NCBI GenBank assembly: GCA_016935815.1
Contig: JAFGQH010000069.1
Coordinates: 1 to 34,695 of the forward strand
Direction: 5' to 3'
Source of the DNA: Bacilli bacterium
GTDB taxonomy: Bacteria > Bacillota_I > Bacilli_A > Izemoplasmatales > Hujiaoplasmataceae
DNA length: 34,695 nt
Numbering within the stretch: position 1 is the stretch's first letter; each line of letters begins with the position of its first letter. This document shows positions 18,640 through 26,659 of this stretch, piece after piece. The position numbers and the translations under genes are program-made. A model generated the notes under the pieces. The model did no database searches. It worked only from the letters and a program-made list of their open reading frames with translations, and was not told where the DNA came from.

Positions 18640-19815
18640 CTACAATATGGATGATAATGCAATGAACTCTCTTTCCATGAGATGAACGCCTTTGGCAGTC
18701 TGAGGTTCATGAGTTGCGAACAGAGTCAGAACATCATTTACATCGATCCAAACTACCTCGATATTGGCTGCTAGTTCAGATTTTGTTTGATTGATGTGTT
18801 GCGTATATACTTTTTCCGACCGAAGTTTGGTCAAAAAATAGTGATTGGTAAAGGTTATGTTTGGTTCATGGTTTTGAATGATTAAATGTTCTTCATTGAC
18901 TTTGACCAATAAGCCGGTTTCTTCCAAAACCTCTCGTCTCAAACAATGTTCCAAACGTTCTTTGCCCTCTCTTGTGCCACCGGGCAGAAGATAAAAATCC
19001 TCTTCTTTGTAATGAAGAATCAAAATCTTGTTTTTCTTGACAATGACCGCTCTTGAAGCAGATACGTGGCGATTCTGCTGAATATCTTCATCGGTCAAGT
19101 CATCGGCATACACTTGGATGGTTTGGATTCCCAAGAAACGATAAAACGGGTTTCGAACGAAATCGATAACGGATCCCAAAACCAATATATAATAGAATGT
19201 CGTGAATCCCAAATTGAAATGATCATCCCAGGTTTTGTATATCAAACCTAGAACGATTGCGGCAAGCATCGCTAAGAATTCTCCGATATACTTGCCTTGA
19301 CCAAAGGTCAGATGGAGTCTCTTTGCGGCCGCGTGACAGAATTGATCAATTGCTGGTAAGGGAAATTGGATATAAATCATGGTATTGAGTCCAAAAGCGA
19401 CAAGTAAAGTTGCCAAAATCAGATACATAAGATTCCAAACCAGACCCAATCCAGCTACATATGGCCAGAATCCATTTTCGAGGTCAATGACCGCTCCAAT
19501 CAAAAACGATACCAGAAGCGGAAAGAAAAACATCATCGAAGGTCGCTTCCAAAGAATCAGATGTACCAAAGTCATCAAGACCAAAGCGACAAGTGGATTG
19601 ACATGACGAAATTCCATCCAGGTGTTTTCCACGATATTGACGGTGACCGCATCCCAAGCGGACATACCCAAATCCGTATGATAGATCAGTGTGACACTGG
19701 TTCCAAGCAGAACCATCGCAACCAAAGAAAGAATCACTTTTTTCCAAGTGAATCCTCGGAAGGTTTCGATTGCTTCACCAAATAACAAATCCAAGATTTT
19801 CTTCCCGTCCTTCAT
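18640..19815 (-). CDS. YczE/YitT-like membrane protein fused to Nudix hydrolase
   Basis: A 391-aa two-part protein. Residues about 25-225 hold five or six hydrophobic helices with the YczE/YyaS/YitT-type signature DLGMSAWDAV (48-57) and PLPAIDQF. Residues about 250-391 form a Nudix domain. A canonical Nudix box lies at 280-302 (G280, E286, R294, E295, E298, E299, G301), preceded by FYLLPGG. Known Nudix enzymes cleave nucleoside diphosphates linked to another group; the substrate here is unknown. The membrane half has no assigned transport substrate. One continuous frame with no break supports a true fusion. ATG follows AGGAGA. The lon terminator lies only 20 bp upstream with no visible promoter, so expression may depend on read-through from lon. 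It is coupled to the DUF2779 gene downstream. Confidence 0.85.
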   Translation of the reverse strand: MKDGKKILDLLFGEAIETFRGFTWKKVILSLVAMVLLGTSVTLIYHTDLGMSAWDAVTVNIVENTWMEFRHVNPLVALVLMTLVHLILWKRPSMMFFFPLLVSFLIGAVIDLENGFWPYVAGLGLVWNLMYLILATLLVAFGLNTMIYIQFPLPAIDQFCHAAAKRLHLTFGQGKYIGEFLAMLAAIVLGLIYKTWDDHFNLGFTTFYYILVLGSVIDFVRNPFYRFLGIQTIQVYADDLTDEDIQQNRHVSASRAVIVKKNKILILHYKEEDFYLLPGGTREGKERLEHCLRREVLEETGLLVKVNEEHLIIQNHEPNITFTNHYFLTKLRSEKVYTQHINQTKSELAANIEVVWIDVNDVLTLFATHEPQTAKGVHLMEREFIALSSIL

Positions 19816-19835
19816 GTAGTTCTCCTATAAACAGT

Positions 19836-19858
19836 AAAAAGCTATCCCGCAGGATAGC
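19836..19858 (-). terminator. lon terminator
   Basis: On the - strand GCTATCC and GGATAGC form a 7-bp stem around a 4-nt loop, followed by TTTTT. It lies 6 nt after the lon stop and 20 bp before the membrane-Nudix start. Confidence 0.8.
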
Positions 19859-19863
19859 CGATA

Positions 19864-22185
19864 CTAATTGATTAACGCAATCTCCAATACATCGTCGATC
19901 TTGGTCGCAAAATGGATTGTCAATTTGTCTCGTACTTCTTTTGGTATATCCTCGACATCCTTTTCGTTCTCCAAAGGAATGACGATTTCTTTCAATCCTC
20001 TTCTGGAAGCGGCAATTGCCTTTTCTTTGAGTCCACCGATTGGCAATACTCTACCGTTCAAAGTGATTTCGCCGGTCATACCGACAAAACGATTGACCTT
20101 GCGTTCTGCCAAACTGGAGACGAGAGCCGTCGCAATCGTAACTCCCGCGGATGGACCGTCTTTCGGGATCGCACCTTCAGAAACGTGGATATGGAAATCA
20201 TTCTTTTCCAAGACCTCTTTTTTGATACCGAGTTTATCGGCATTGGTCTTGACAAAGGACAAAGCGGCCATTGCCGATTCTTTCATCACATCACCCAAAT
20301 TACCGGTCAGGATGAGTTTGTTGCTACCTTCATAGTAGGTCGCTTCGACTTCCAATGTATCTCCACCTGCTTGTGTAAACGCAAGACCAGTGACCACACC
20401 AATCATGTCTTTCTTCAAGACTTGATTGTTTTTGAACAGTCGTTTTCCTAGATATTTGTGTAAGTTGTCTTTTGTGACTTTGACAACATCCATTTTTTTA
20501 ACAAGGATTTCTTTGATGGCTTTACGAACAATCGAACCAAGCATCCGTTCCAATTGACGGACTCCTGCTTCTCTTGTGTAATCAGTGATGATTTCTTTGA
20601 TTGCACCGTCGGTGATTTGGAATCTCTCCTCATCGAGTCCGTGATTTGTGACTTGTTTGTTGACAAGGAAGTTTCTCGCGATATAGAACTTCTCAATCTC
20701 GGTATAGGAACTGAGTTCGATGACTTCCATTCGGTCGCGCAGTGGTGCTGGAATGTTTTGCAAGTAGTTCGCAGTCGTGATGAATAAGACTTTGGATAAA
20801 TCATAATCTTCTTCGACATAGTGATCGGAGAAGAATTGGTTTTGTTCCGGATCCAAGACTTCCAACAGAGCACTCGAAGGATCGTTTCGTTCGTTCATCA
20901 CAAGTTTATCGATTTCATCAATCAAGAATACTGGATTGGTGACTTTGGCCTTGATCATACCATTGATGATACGACCAGGCAGAGCACCGACATAGGTTCT
21001 TCTGTGTCCGCGGATTTCCGCTTCGTCATGAACTCCACCTAAGGATGTCTTGACGAATTCGCGTTTCAATGCGGCTGCGATGGATTTTGCCAAAGAGGTT
21101 TTCCCAACACCAGGAGGGCCAGAAAGGCACAGGATGGTTTGCGGGTTCTTGCCGGTCAACATCTTGACAGACAAGTATTCGATGATACGTTCTTTGACTT
21201 TTTCCAAACCGTAATGAGAGGATTCGAGTTTGTCGATAGCGACATTGATATCGGATTCGTCTTCGGTTTGTTTCGCCCATGGAATTGAGATCAACGTCTC
21301 AAGATAGGTTCTGGCAACAGAAGATTCCGAGGATGCCGGTTGGAGATATTCGTAGCGCTTGAGTTCTTTCAACGCTTTTTCTTTGACGGCAGGAGGCATG
21401 TCGCTGGCTTCGATTTGATCCAAGAGTTTTTTAGCATCATCCTGCTTGGAATCCCCTAACTCCTCTTGAATGGCTCTCATTTTTTCTCTTAGATAGTATT
21501 CTTTTTGGTTTTGGTCTGCAGATTTGCGGACTGTTTCATTGATTTTGGATTCGATCGATTGCATCGTTTTCTCTTTTTCGATATCTTCCAAGAGGAACTG
21601 CAAGCGTTGATTGATCGAATTGGTCAATAAATATTTGATTCTGTCGTTTTCGGGAATGCGGATTTCCGAAGCAACCAAATCACATAATTTATCGGATGTG
21701 ATTCCACCCTTCAATGAGGTCAGAACCGCTTTGGAATCGCGGAACAAGAAATTCGCGTTTTCCAATACTTCTTTGGATACCATTTTGAGAAGAACTTGTT
21801 CCTCATCCAGATTTTCCGGTTCCAAAACCATCGATGTGAAATCGATGAGATAGAATGGTTCTTTTGCGACAACATCGTTGAATTTGACACGGATCAACGG
21901 TTCAAATTTGATTTTGTAATTACCATTCGGTAATTTTATTTTGACGGAAATTCTTGCCAAAAGACCGACTTCGTGAAAGTCGATGAATTCAGGTTCTAGA
22001 ACATCCGGGTCTTTCTGAAATGCTAGGACGACGTATCCATCGCGATTGCTTTCCGACTCGAAAACAGCTTGTTTCGAGAACTCTCTTCCGACTTCCACTC
22101 TGACGTCGGCACCGGGTAGAAAGATGACTCCGCGGATTGGAATTACAGGCAGACAATCGGAGAATACCTTGCTCAAATTGTACAT
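19864..22185 (-). CDS. lon: ATP-dependent protease Lon
   Basis: A 773-aa homohexameric AAA+ serine protease of cytosolic protein quality control. The LON substrate-binding domain begins LPVIPIRGVIFLPG, then comes a helical region. The AAA+ module has Walker A GPPGVGKTS (about 356-364) and Walker B VFLIDEIDKL. The protease domain has the Ser-Lys dyad Ser679 (KDGPSAGVT) and Lys722 (GGLKEKAIAA), numbering that coincides with E. coli Lon. An in-frame ATG six codons upstream (22203) is rejected because GAGGTGA lies between the two ATGs, correctly spaced for ATG 22185. An extended -10 (TGATACAAT) sits about 40 bp upstream. I see no CIRCE or CtsR operator. It lies downstream of tig, as in Bacillus, but without clpX. 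Confidence 0.97.
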   Translation of the reverse strand: MYNLSKVFSDCLPVIPIRGVIFLPGADVRVEVGREFSKQAVFESESNRDGYVVLAFQKDPDVLEPEFIDFHEVGLLARISVKIKLPNGNYKIKFEPLIRVKFNDVVAKEPFYLIDFTSMVLEPENLDEEQVLLKMVSKEVLENANFLFRDSKAVLTSLKGGITSDKLCDLVASEIRIPENDRIKYLLTNSINQRLQFLLEDIEKEKTMQSIESKINETVRKSADQNQKEYYLREKMRAIQEELGDSKQDDAKKLLDQIEASDMPPAVKEKALKELKRYEYLQPASSESSVARTYLETLISIPWAKQTEDESDINVAIDKLESSHYGLEKVKERIIEYLSVKMLTGKNPQTILCLSGPPGVGKTSLAKSIAAALKREFVKTSLGGVHDEAEIRGHRRTYVGALPGRIINGMIKAKVTNPVFLIDEIDKLVMNERNDPSSALLEVLDPEQNQFFSDHYVEEDYDLSKVLFITTANYLQNIPAPLRDRMEVIELSSYTEIEKFYIARNFLVNKQVTNHGLDEERFQITDGAIKEIITDYTREAGVRQLERMLGSIVRKAIKEILVKKMDVVKVTKDNLHKYLGKRLFKNNQVLKKDMIGVVTGLAFTQAGGDTLEVEATYYEGSNKLILTGNLGDVMKESAMAALSFVKTNADKLGIKKEVLEKNDFHIHVSEGAIPKDGPSAGVTIATALVSSLAERKVNRFVGMTGEITLNGRVLPIGGLKEKAIAASRRGLKEIVIPLENEKDVEDIPKEVRDKLTIHFATKIDDVLEIALIN

Positions 22186-22223
22186 AGATTCACCTCTGTT
22201 CATGTTTCAAATACTTCAATATA

Positions 22224-22229
22224 ATTGTA
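22224..22229 (-). promoter_or_regulatory. lon promoter, extended -10
   Basis: TGATACAAT on the - strand gives an extended -10 (TACAAT at 22229-22224). No good -35 is present because that position is the T-run of the tig terminator. Initiation would be near 22217, about 32 nt before the lon ATG. Confidence 0.5.
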
Positions 22230-22240
22230 TCATAATTGAT

Positions 22241-22289
22241 AAAAAAAACCTAATGAATTGATGAATTGAATGGTTTCTTCAAATTAGGT
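22241..22289 (-). terminator. tig terminator
   Basis: On the - strand ACCTAAT (22289-22283) pairs with ATTAGGT (22254-22248). Further internal pairing is possible (TTGAA/TTCAA), and eight T follow. The loop is long, so the fold is approximate. Confidence 0.7.
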
Positions 22290-22323
22290 CTTTTCTATAT
22301 GAATTTTCTGTGATGTTTTACGA

Positions 22324-23619
22324 TTATTCAGTTACTTTAGCAGAATCCAAAATCAAATCCAATGCTTTTCCATAGGCAATTTCAGATGTAATTGCGGAAA
22401 CTGGAATTGCTTGTTTGACTTGGTCCAAAGTAACGTTCTGAGATTTGTATTGCTCGGTGATTTCATCGTATTTCGCTGCGATTTCTTCTTCCGTCGGAGT
22501 AATGTTTTCTGCTTGCGCGATTGCTTCGACTACGAGTTGTTCTTCCAAGGTCTTTTTCGCTTGGACTTGCAATTCGGATTTCAACTCATCTTCGGTCTTG
22601 CCCATGTATTGCAAGTAGGTATTGTAATCCAAACCGTATTGTTGAATTTGTTGTTTGGTTTGATCCAAAGAACGATTGGTCTCTTCATCGATCATTTCTT
22701 GAGGCAATTCAAAACTTGCGTTCGCAATTGCTTTTTGGATGACGGTCGTTCTGATGTGGTTTTTGTTTTGAGATTCTTTTGAAGTTTTGATCTCTTCTTT
22801 GGTTTTGTTTTTGAAGTCTTCTACGGATTTGATGGTTTCATCATTCAATTCAGTGATGAATTCTTCATTGAGTTCCGGTACTTGTCTGGTTTTGATTTCA
22901 TGCAATTTTACTGCGAATATTGCTTCTTTTCCAGCCAAACTTTTTTCATGATAATCTTCCGGGAATGTGACTTTCACGTCTTTTTCTTCTTCGGATTTCA
23001 TACCGACCATTTGGTCTTCAAATCCAGGAATGAACTGTCCAGATCCGATTGCGAGTTCATAATTCTCAGCCGTACCGCCTTCGAATTTCTCTCCATCGAC
23101 AGATCCGGAGAAATCAAATACTGCGGTATCTCCGTTTTCCAGAGTGCCTTCTTCTTTCAAAATCATCTCAGCATGTTGGTCCAATTTCTTGTTCAACTCT
23201 TGTTCAACTTCAAAATCACTGACTTCCACAGGAATGATATTGACTTCCAAGCCTTTGTATTCGCCAAGTGTCACAACTGGTTTCACTGCGACGGTTACTC
23301 GGTAAGTAAAATCTTCTCCGCGTTTTACTTTGGTCACATCCAAATCGATTTTTGGTTGTGCTACGACTTCGATGTTATTTTCAACAACTGCGTTATAGTA
23401 AGTCTCTTGCAAAACATGTTGAATCGCTTCATCGTAAAGGGATTCGATTCCGTATTTTGCTTCATAGACGTTTCTTGGGGCTTTTCCTTTGCGGAACCCT
23501 TTGATTTCTACGTCTTTGTTCACTTCTTCAAATGCATGGTCTAAACCATGTTCGAAGAGTTCTTTTGATACAGTGACTTCAAAGCTTACCAATGAGCCAC
23601 TCAATTTGTCAATAATCAT
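22324..23619 (-). CDS. tig: trigger factor chaperone
   Basis: A 431-aa ribosome-associated chaperone and peptidyl-prolyl isomerase that meets nascent chains at the tunnel exit. The ribosome-docking signature is GFRKGKAPR (41-49) in the N-terminal domain. An FKBP-type PPIase domain follows (about 155-245, with ENGDTAVFDFSGSVDGEKF and FIPGFEDQMVGMKSEEE). The helical C-terminal chaperone arms run to the end. Length is typical. ATG follows GGAGGAA. It has its own promoter, which overlaps the terminator of the upstream DUF697 gene. The neighbour downstream is lon, so the pair forms a nascent-chain and proteolysis block, although each has separate control signals. Confidence 0.98.
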   Translation of the reverse strand: MIIDKLSGSLVSFEVTVSKELFEHGLDHAFEEVNKDVEIKGFRKGKAPRNVYEAKYGIESLYDEAIQHVLQETYYNAVVENNIEVVAQPKIDLDVTKVKRGEDFTYRVTVAVKPVVTLGEYKGLEVNIIPVEVSDFEVEQELNKKLDQHAEMILKEEGTLENGDTAVFDFSGSVDGEKFEGGTAENYELAIGSGQFIPGFEDQMVGMKSEEEKDVKVTFPEDYHEKSLAGKEAIFAVKLHEIKTRQVPELNEEFITELNDETIKSVEDFKNKTKEEIKTSKESQNKNHIRTTVIQKAIANASFELPQEMIDEETNRSLDQTKQQIQQYGLDYNTYLQYMGKTEDELKSELQVQAKKTLEEQLVVEAIAQAENITPTEEEIAAKYDEITEQYKSQNVTLDQVKQAIPVSAITSEIAYGKALDLILDSAKVTE

Positions 23620-23648
23620 TTTTATTCCTCCGTATTCTCACTTTGTAG

Positions 23649-23677
23649 ATTATAACAAAAAAGACTGATAAAATCAA
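23649..23677 (-). promoter_or_regulatory. tig promoter overlapping a terminator
   Basis: On the - strand TTGATT (23677-23672), 17 bp, then TGTTATAAT with TATAAT at 23654-23649 (extended -10). The -35 box lies within the terminator stem of the upstream gene. Confidence 0.82.
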
Positions 23678-23684
23678 TCTTTTT
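23656..23684 (-). terminator. terminator of the mutS2-DUF697 operon
   Basis: On the - strand GATTGA and TCAGTC pair (one G-U) around TTTTA, extended by A-T pairs, and TTTTTT follows. It lies directly after the DUF697 gene. Confidence 0.75.
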
Positions 23685-23686
23685 AC

Positions 23687-24604
23687 TTATGAAAATAAGT
23701 TGCCGAACAAGTCCTTGAATCGCTTCGGTATTTTCTTGATGGATTCCCCGATGACTCTTGGGAACAAGACGATTGCTTCCGCAAATGCCATCTTTTTGAT
23801 TTCCTTCTTGCTTTGGCCTTTCAAATTCATGAACAAGTAGTTTCGACAGATGATTCCAACACGCAAAGACAAGAGTGCATTTCCAGCACCTTGTGCCAAA
23901 GATCCGGTTACGGTTTTTAAGATCGGCATCTCTGCCAAAGCATTGAGTGAAGACTGTGGAAAGATTTCTGAGAACTTCATGTCTTCCAAACTTTCAGCGA
24001 TCAATGCGCTGCTCATAACGTTGAACGACAACCGACCTAATGCGGCATAACTTGGGCGAAAGCCACATTTCATCACGAGTTCTTTAATCGCTCTTAGATT
24101 GATCGTTAGAACCGCCAAGGCATCGAGTTTTCCATTTTGCGAGATTGCGGTCGTCAAAAAGACCGATTCCGCATGGATCACGATCATTTTATTGAGTTCT
24201 TTTTTGATCGTCGTATCAAAAATCTGACTTAAGACTTGTTTGAGTTCGATTGCGTCACCTAAGTGTTCCTGTATCGATTGTTTTTCTTCTTCTGAGATGT
24301 ACTCTTCTGTCAAAAGGTTTTTCGCGACGCGACGATACATATGGAAATTCTCTTTGGCGTTTTGTTCTTCATCAAATAAACTGTCCATCGAGAAAGTCGG
24401 TGAGAACAAGACTTGAACGATCGGCCTCACGATTAAAAGGATAAAGAGAATTCCCGACACACCATAAAATGCATATTCCACATAGGGGTGAATGGTTCTC
24501 AATCTTTCTCCCAGTTGCAACACCGAACTGAGAATCATCAAAACGATGAAAAACAATGCGGCGATGCCGATGACGATCCAGAATGATTTGCTATACTTAC
24601 GCAT
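23687..24604 (-). CDS. DUF697 (YcjF-like) membrane protein
   Basis: A 305-aa protein with two N-terminal membrane helices (about 9-27 and 42-63), an acidic linker, and a helical C-terminal region that resembles the DUF697/YcjF family (VFLTTAISQNGKLDALAVL, about 147-165; LRAIKELVMKCGFRPSYAAL; then GSLAQGAGNALLSLRVG). The domain often accompanies GTPases, but none is adjacent here. Biochemical function is unknown. ATG follows AAGGAGG and overlaps the ribF stop by eight bases, so it is translationally coupled to ribF as the last gene of the mutS2 operon. The family call is by sequence feel, not by search. Confidence 0.72.
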   Translation of the reverse strand: MRKYSKSFWIVIGIAALFFIVLMILSSVLQLGERLRTIHPYVEYAFYGVSGILFILLIVRPIVQVLFSPTFSMDSLFDEEQNAKENFHMYRRVAKNLLTEEYISEEEKQSIQEHLGDAIELKQVLSQIFDTTIKKELNKMIVIHAESVFLTTAISQNGKLDALAVLTINLRAIKELVMKCGFRPSYAALGRLSFNVMSSALIAESLEDMKFSEIFPQSSLNALAEMPILKTVTGSLAQGAGNALLSLRVGIICRNYLFMNLKGQSKKEIKKMAFAEAIVLFPRVIGESIKKIPKRFKDLFGNLFS

Positions 24605-25517
24605 GATTTGCCTCCTTGAATTTGGTTTTTACCAATTCGATATCCTGATAAATCTGTTCAATAAGTTCTGGTTCCGTGTCGAACTTGATCTCCGGACGCA
24701 GATACTCGACGAATCTGACTTCGATGATTTCATTGTATAGGTTTTTGTCGGTATTGAATACGTGGGTCTCCACCGTCAGAGGAACATTGAAATAGGTTGG
24801 GTTGTTTCCGACATTGGTGATCCCATAGTACTCCTTTTTTTCATGGATGACTTTGGTGTAGTAGACCCCGGATTTGGGTAACACATAAGGCATGTAGTCG
24901 ATATTGGCGGTCGGATAACCAAGCCGTCTGCCAATGCCTCGTCCCGATACGACTCTACCTTTGATTTTGTATTCTCTTCCCAATAAGTGATTGGCGATCT
25001 CCAGATTGCCATCTAAAAGATTGGCACGGATTCTTGTAGTCCCGACTTTTAAATCCAGGTAGGTCATTTCCGGAATGACGATGGTTTGGAAGTTTTTCTG
25101 TTTTAGTAACAGTTTTCGGTCGCCTTCTCCGCGATATCCAAACCGGAAATCGAATCCGACGACAACCGTGTTCGCGCCGACCAAAAATCGTTCGATGAAT
25201 TCTTCTGCTTGCATGTGAATCAGGTGCTGACTCACTTTCATGACATAGAGATAATCGACTCCGAGCTTCTTACAGATGGTGGCTTTGTCTTCCACCGTGG
25301 TCAAGCATCGATGTCTTTCCTGGTTCAAATATGCTTTTATGTTCATGGAGAATGTGAAAACAGCCAAGGATAATCCTTTCTCCTTTGCTAGCTTCGCGGC
25401 TGTTTTGATCAACTCGACATGCGCGATATGCATCCCGTCAAAATAGCCAAGACAGATGACTGAGTTTTGTTCTGTCAAAAAATCATTGTATTCCAAGTAT
25501 TTGATTCTCAACACCAC
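24597..25517 (-). CDS. ribF: bifunctional riboflavin kinase/FAD synthetase RibF
   Basis: Converts riboflavin to FMN and FMN to FAD. The product is about 306 aa, normal for the family. The N-terminal adenylyltransferase domain has LGYFDGMHIAHVELI (about 23-37) and GFDFRFGYRGEGD. The C-terminal kinase domain begins KGRVVSGRGIGRRLGYPTAN and contains YYGITNVGNNPTYF and ETHVFN. The start is uncertain: GTG 25517, GTG 25514 and TTG 25511 are consecutive in-frame candidates behind GGTGA, and TTG would give a four-base TTGA overlap with the truB stop. In every case it is coupled to truB. The truB-ribF pair is the standard order in Bacillota, where rpsO-pnp usually follow. Confidence 0.96.
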   Translation of the reverse strand: MVLRIKYLEYNDFLTEQNSVICLGYFDGMHIAHVELIKTAAKLAKEKGLSLAVFTFSMNIKAYLNQERHRCLTTVEDKATICKKLGVDYLYVMKVSQHLIHMQAEEFIERFLVGANTVVVGFDFRFGYRGEGDRKLLLKQKNFQTIVIPEMTYLDLKVGTTRIRANLLDGNLEIANHLLGREYKIKGRVVSGRGIGRRLGYPTANIDYMPYVLPKSGVYYTKVIHEKKEYYGITNVGNNPTYFNVPLTVETHVFNTDKNLYNEIIEVRFVEYLRPEIKFDTEPELIEQIYQDIELVKTKFKEANHA

Positions 25518-26380
25518 TTCACCGACATTCTCAATTGATTTTTCTGCTCGTCATAAAAGTAAATTGCGAGCGGTTTTTCTGTTTCGTCACAGAGGATGCA
25601 ATCTTCTTTGATTCCGACGGTTTCCGGATCCAAGAAGCGACCGTTCCTGACGAAATACTCCTGTTTCTTTTCGAGAGTTACCTTGGGTAGATTCATATAA
25701 TCAAACGGGTCTTTGATTTGATATTCGCCAGCTTCCAGTTTTTCAAGGGAGATGGCATCTTCGATATGGAATTTATTGATCGAAGTCCGTCGGAGTTCCA
25801 CCAATGTCCCGTATACACCAAGTTGCTTTCCGAGGTCTCTTGCGATACTTCGGATATAGGTGCCTTTGGAGACATGGAGATCGACTTGGAAGGTAAATCC
25901 TGGTTCGTTCTCCAAGAAAACGAAATTGGCAATCGAATAGATTTCTACATCACGAGGTTCGATGGTCGGAATCTCAAGATCCCTTCTTGCGAGTTCATAG
26001 AGTTTCTTGCCTTTGATTTTGACAGCCGAATAGATTGGCGGAACTTGTTTCTGTTTCCCTAAAAACTGGTCTAAAGCGGATTTTACCAGATGTTCCGTCA
26101 AAGCATCCGTTGATCCCTCGGCTTGTACTTTGCCGGTGATATCGTCAGTATCTGTCTGAAGTCCCAGACGGAACGTTGCCTGGTAAATCTTTGAGTGATG
26201 TTCAAAATACTTGACCAGTTTGGTGGCTTTGTTAATGCATAAAACGAGCACACCGGTGGCATTGGGATCCAAGGTTCCGATATGTCCAACGCGTTTTGTG
26301 CCTAGGGCTCTTCTTGCGATGTTGACGATATCGTGTGAGGTATAGTTTTTTGGTTTGTCTATGATCAGTACACCGTCCAT
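25508..26380 (-). CDS. truB: tRNA pseudouridine-55 synthase TruB
   Basis: Makes pseudouridine 55 in the T-loop of tRNAs. It is 290 aa, normal length. It begins DGVLIIDKPKNYTSHDIV, and the catalytic Asp38 is in HIGTLDPNATGVL (33-45). Further signatures are KQVPPIYSAVKIKGKKLYELAR (read as two halves around SAVKIKGKK) and SKGTYIRSIARDLG. A PUA-like C-terminal segment completes it. ATG is preceded by AAGGA. It sits 16 bp after the thioredoxin-like gene and overlaps ribF at its 3' end. The stop is TGA, one of the pieces of evidence for the standard genetic code here. Confidence 0.97.
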   Translation of the reverse strand: MDGVLIIDKPKNYTSHDIVNIARRALGTKRVGHIGTLDPNATGVLVLCINKATKLVKYFEHHSKIYQATFRLGLQTDTDDITGKVQAEGSTDALTEHLVKSALDQFLGKQKQVPPIYSAVKIKGKKLYELARRDLEIPTIEPRDVEIYSIANFVFLENEPGFTFQVDLHVSKGTYIRSIARDLGKQLGVYGTLVELRRTSINKFHIEDAISLEKLEAGEYQIKDPFDYMNLPKVTLEKKQEYFVRNGRFLDPETVGIKEDCILCDETEKPLAIYFYDEQKNQLRMSVKWC

Positions 26381-26396
26381 AGAACCATTCCTTTCT

Positions 26397-26651
26397 CTAA
26401 ATCAACGCCAACAAATCTTCGAAGTAAACCGAACCTTTCAGACGTTTGACTTCCGCACCATTTTCCAAAAGGATCACGGTTGGAACTCCGTCGATTTTGT
26501 ATTTGTTGACGATTTCTTTTTCTTGGCTGGCATCGATAAATGCATAATCGATGTTGAATTTTCCTTCTTCTTTCAGATGAGCTACTCGTCTGCGAATCGC
26601 CATGCACTTCCCGCAAGTCTTGGAGTAGAACATCAATAGTTTTCGCTCCAT
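26397..26651 (-). CDS. small thioredoxin-fold protein (CGKC)
   Basis: An 84-aa thioredoxin/glutaredoxin-fold protein, shorter than classic thioredoxin (about 105 aa). The redox motif is C13-G-K-C16 in FYSKTCGKCMAIRRR, and the cis-Pro motif is GVPTVILLENG (about 55-65). The N-terminal helix and strand of full thioredoxins are absent. This resembles the short thioredoxin-family members found in many Bacillota. It probably reduces disulfides in the cytosol; the partner is unknown. The AGGTGAT Shine-Dalgarno overlaps the mutS2 stop (TAG), so it is translated with mutS2. It lies between mutS2 and truB in one operon. Confidence 0.9.
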   Translation of the reverse strand: MERKLLMFYSKTCGKCMAIRRRVAHLKEEGKFNIDYAFIDASQEKEIVNKYKIDGVPTVILLENGAEVKRLKGSVYFEDLLALI

Positions 26652-26659
26652 GAGATCAC

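Noticed and set aside
22186-22203. Upstream ATG for lon
   Set aside because: The GAGGTGA lies downstream of this ATG and serves the ATG at 22185; no Shine-Dalgarno precedes 22203.
22882-23544. A 220-codon open frame on the + strand opposite tig
   Set aside because: It is antisense to a full-length trigger factor, has skewed Phe/Cys-rich composition typical of a reverse-strand shadow and no ribosome binding site.
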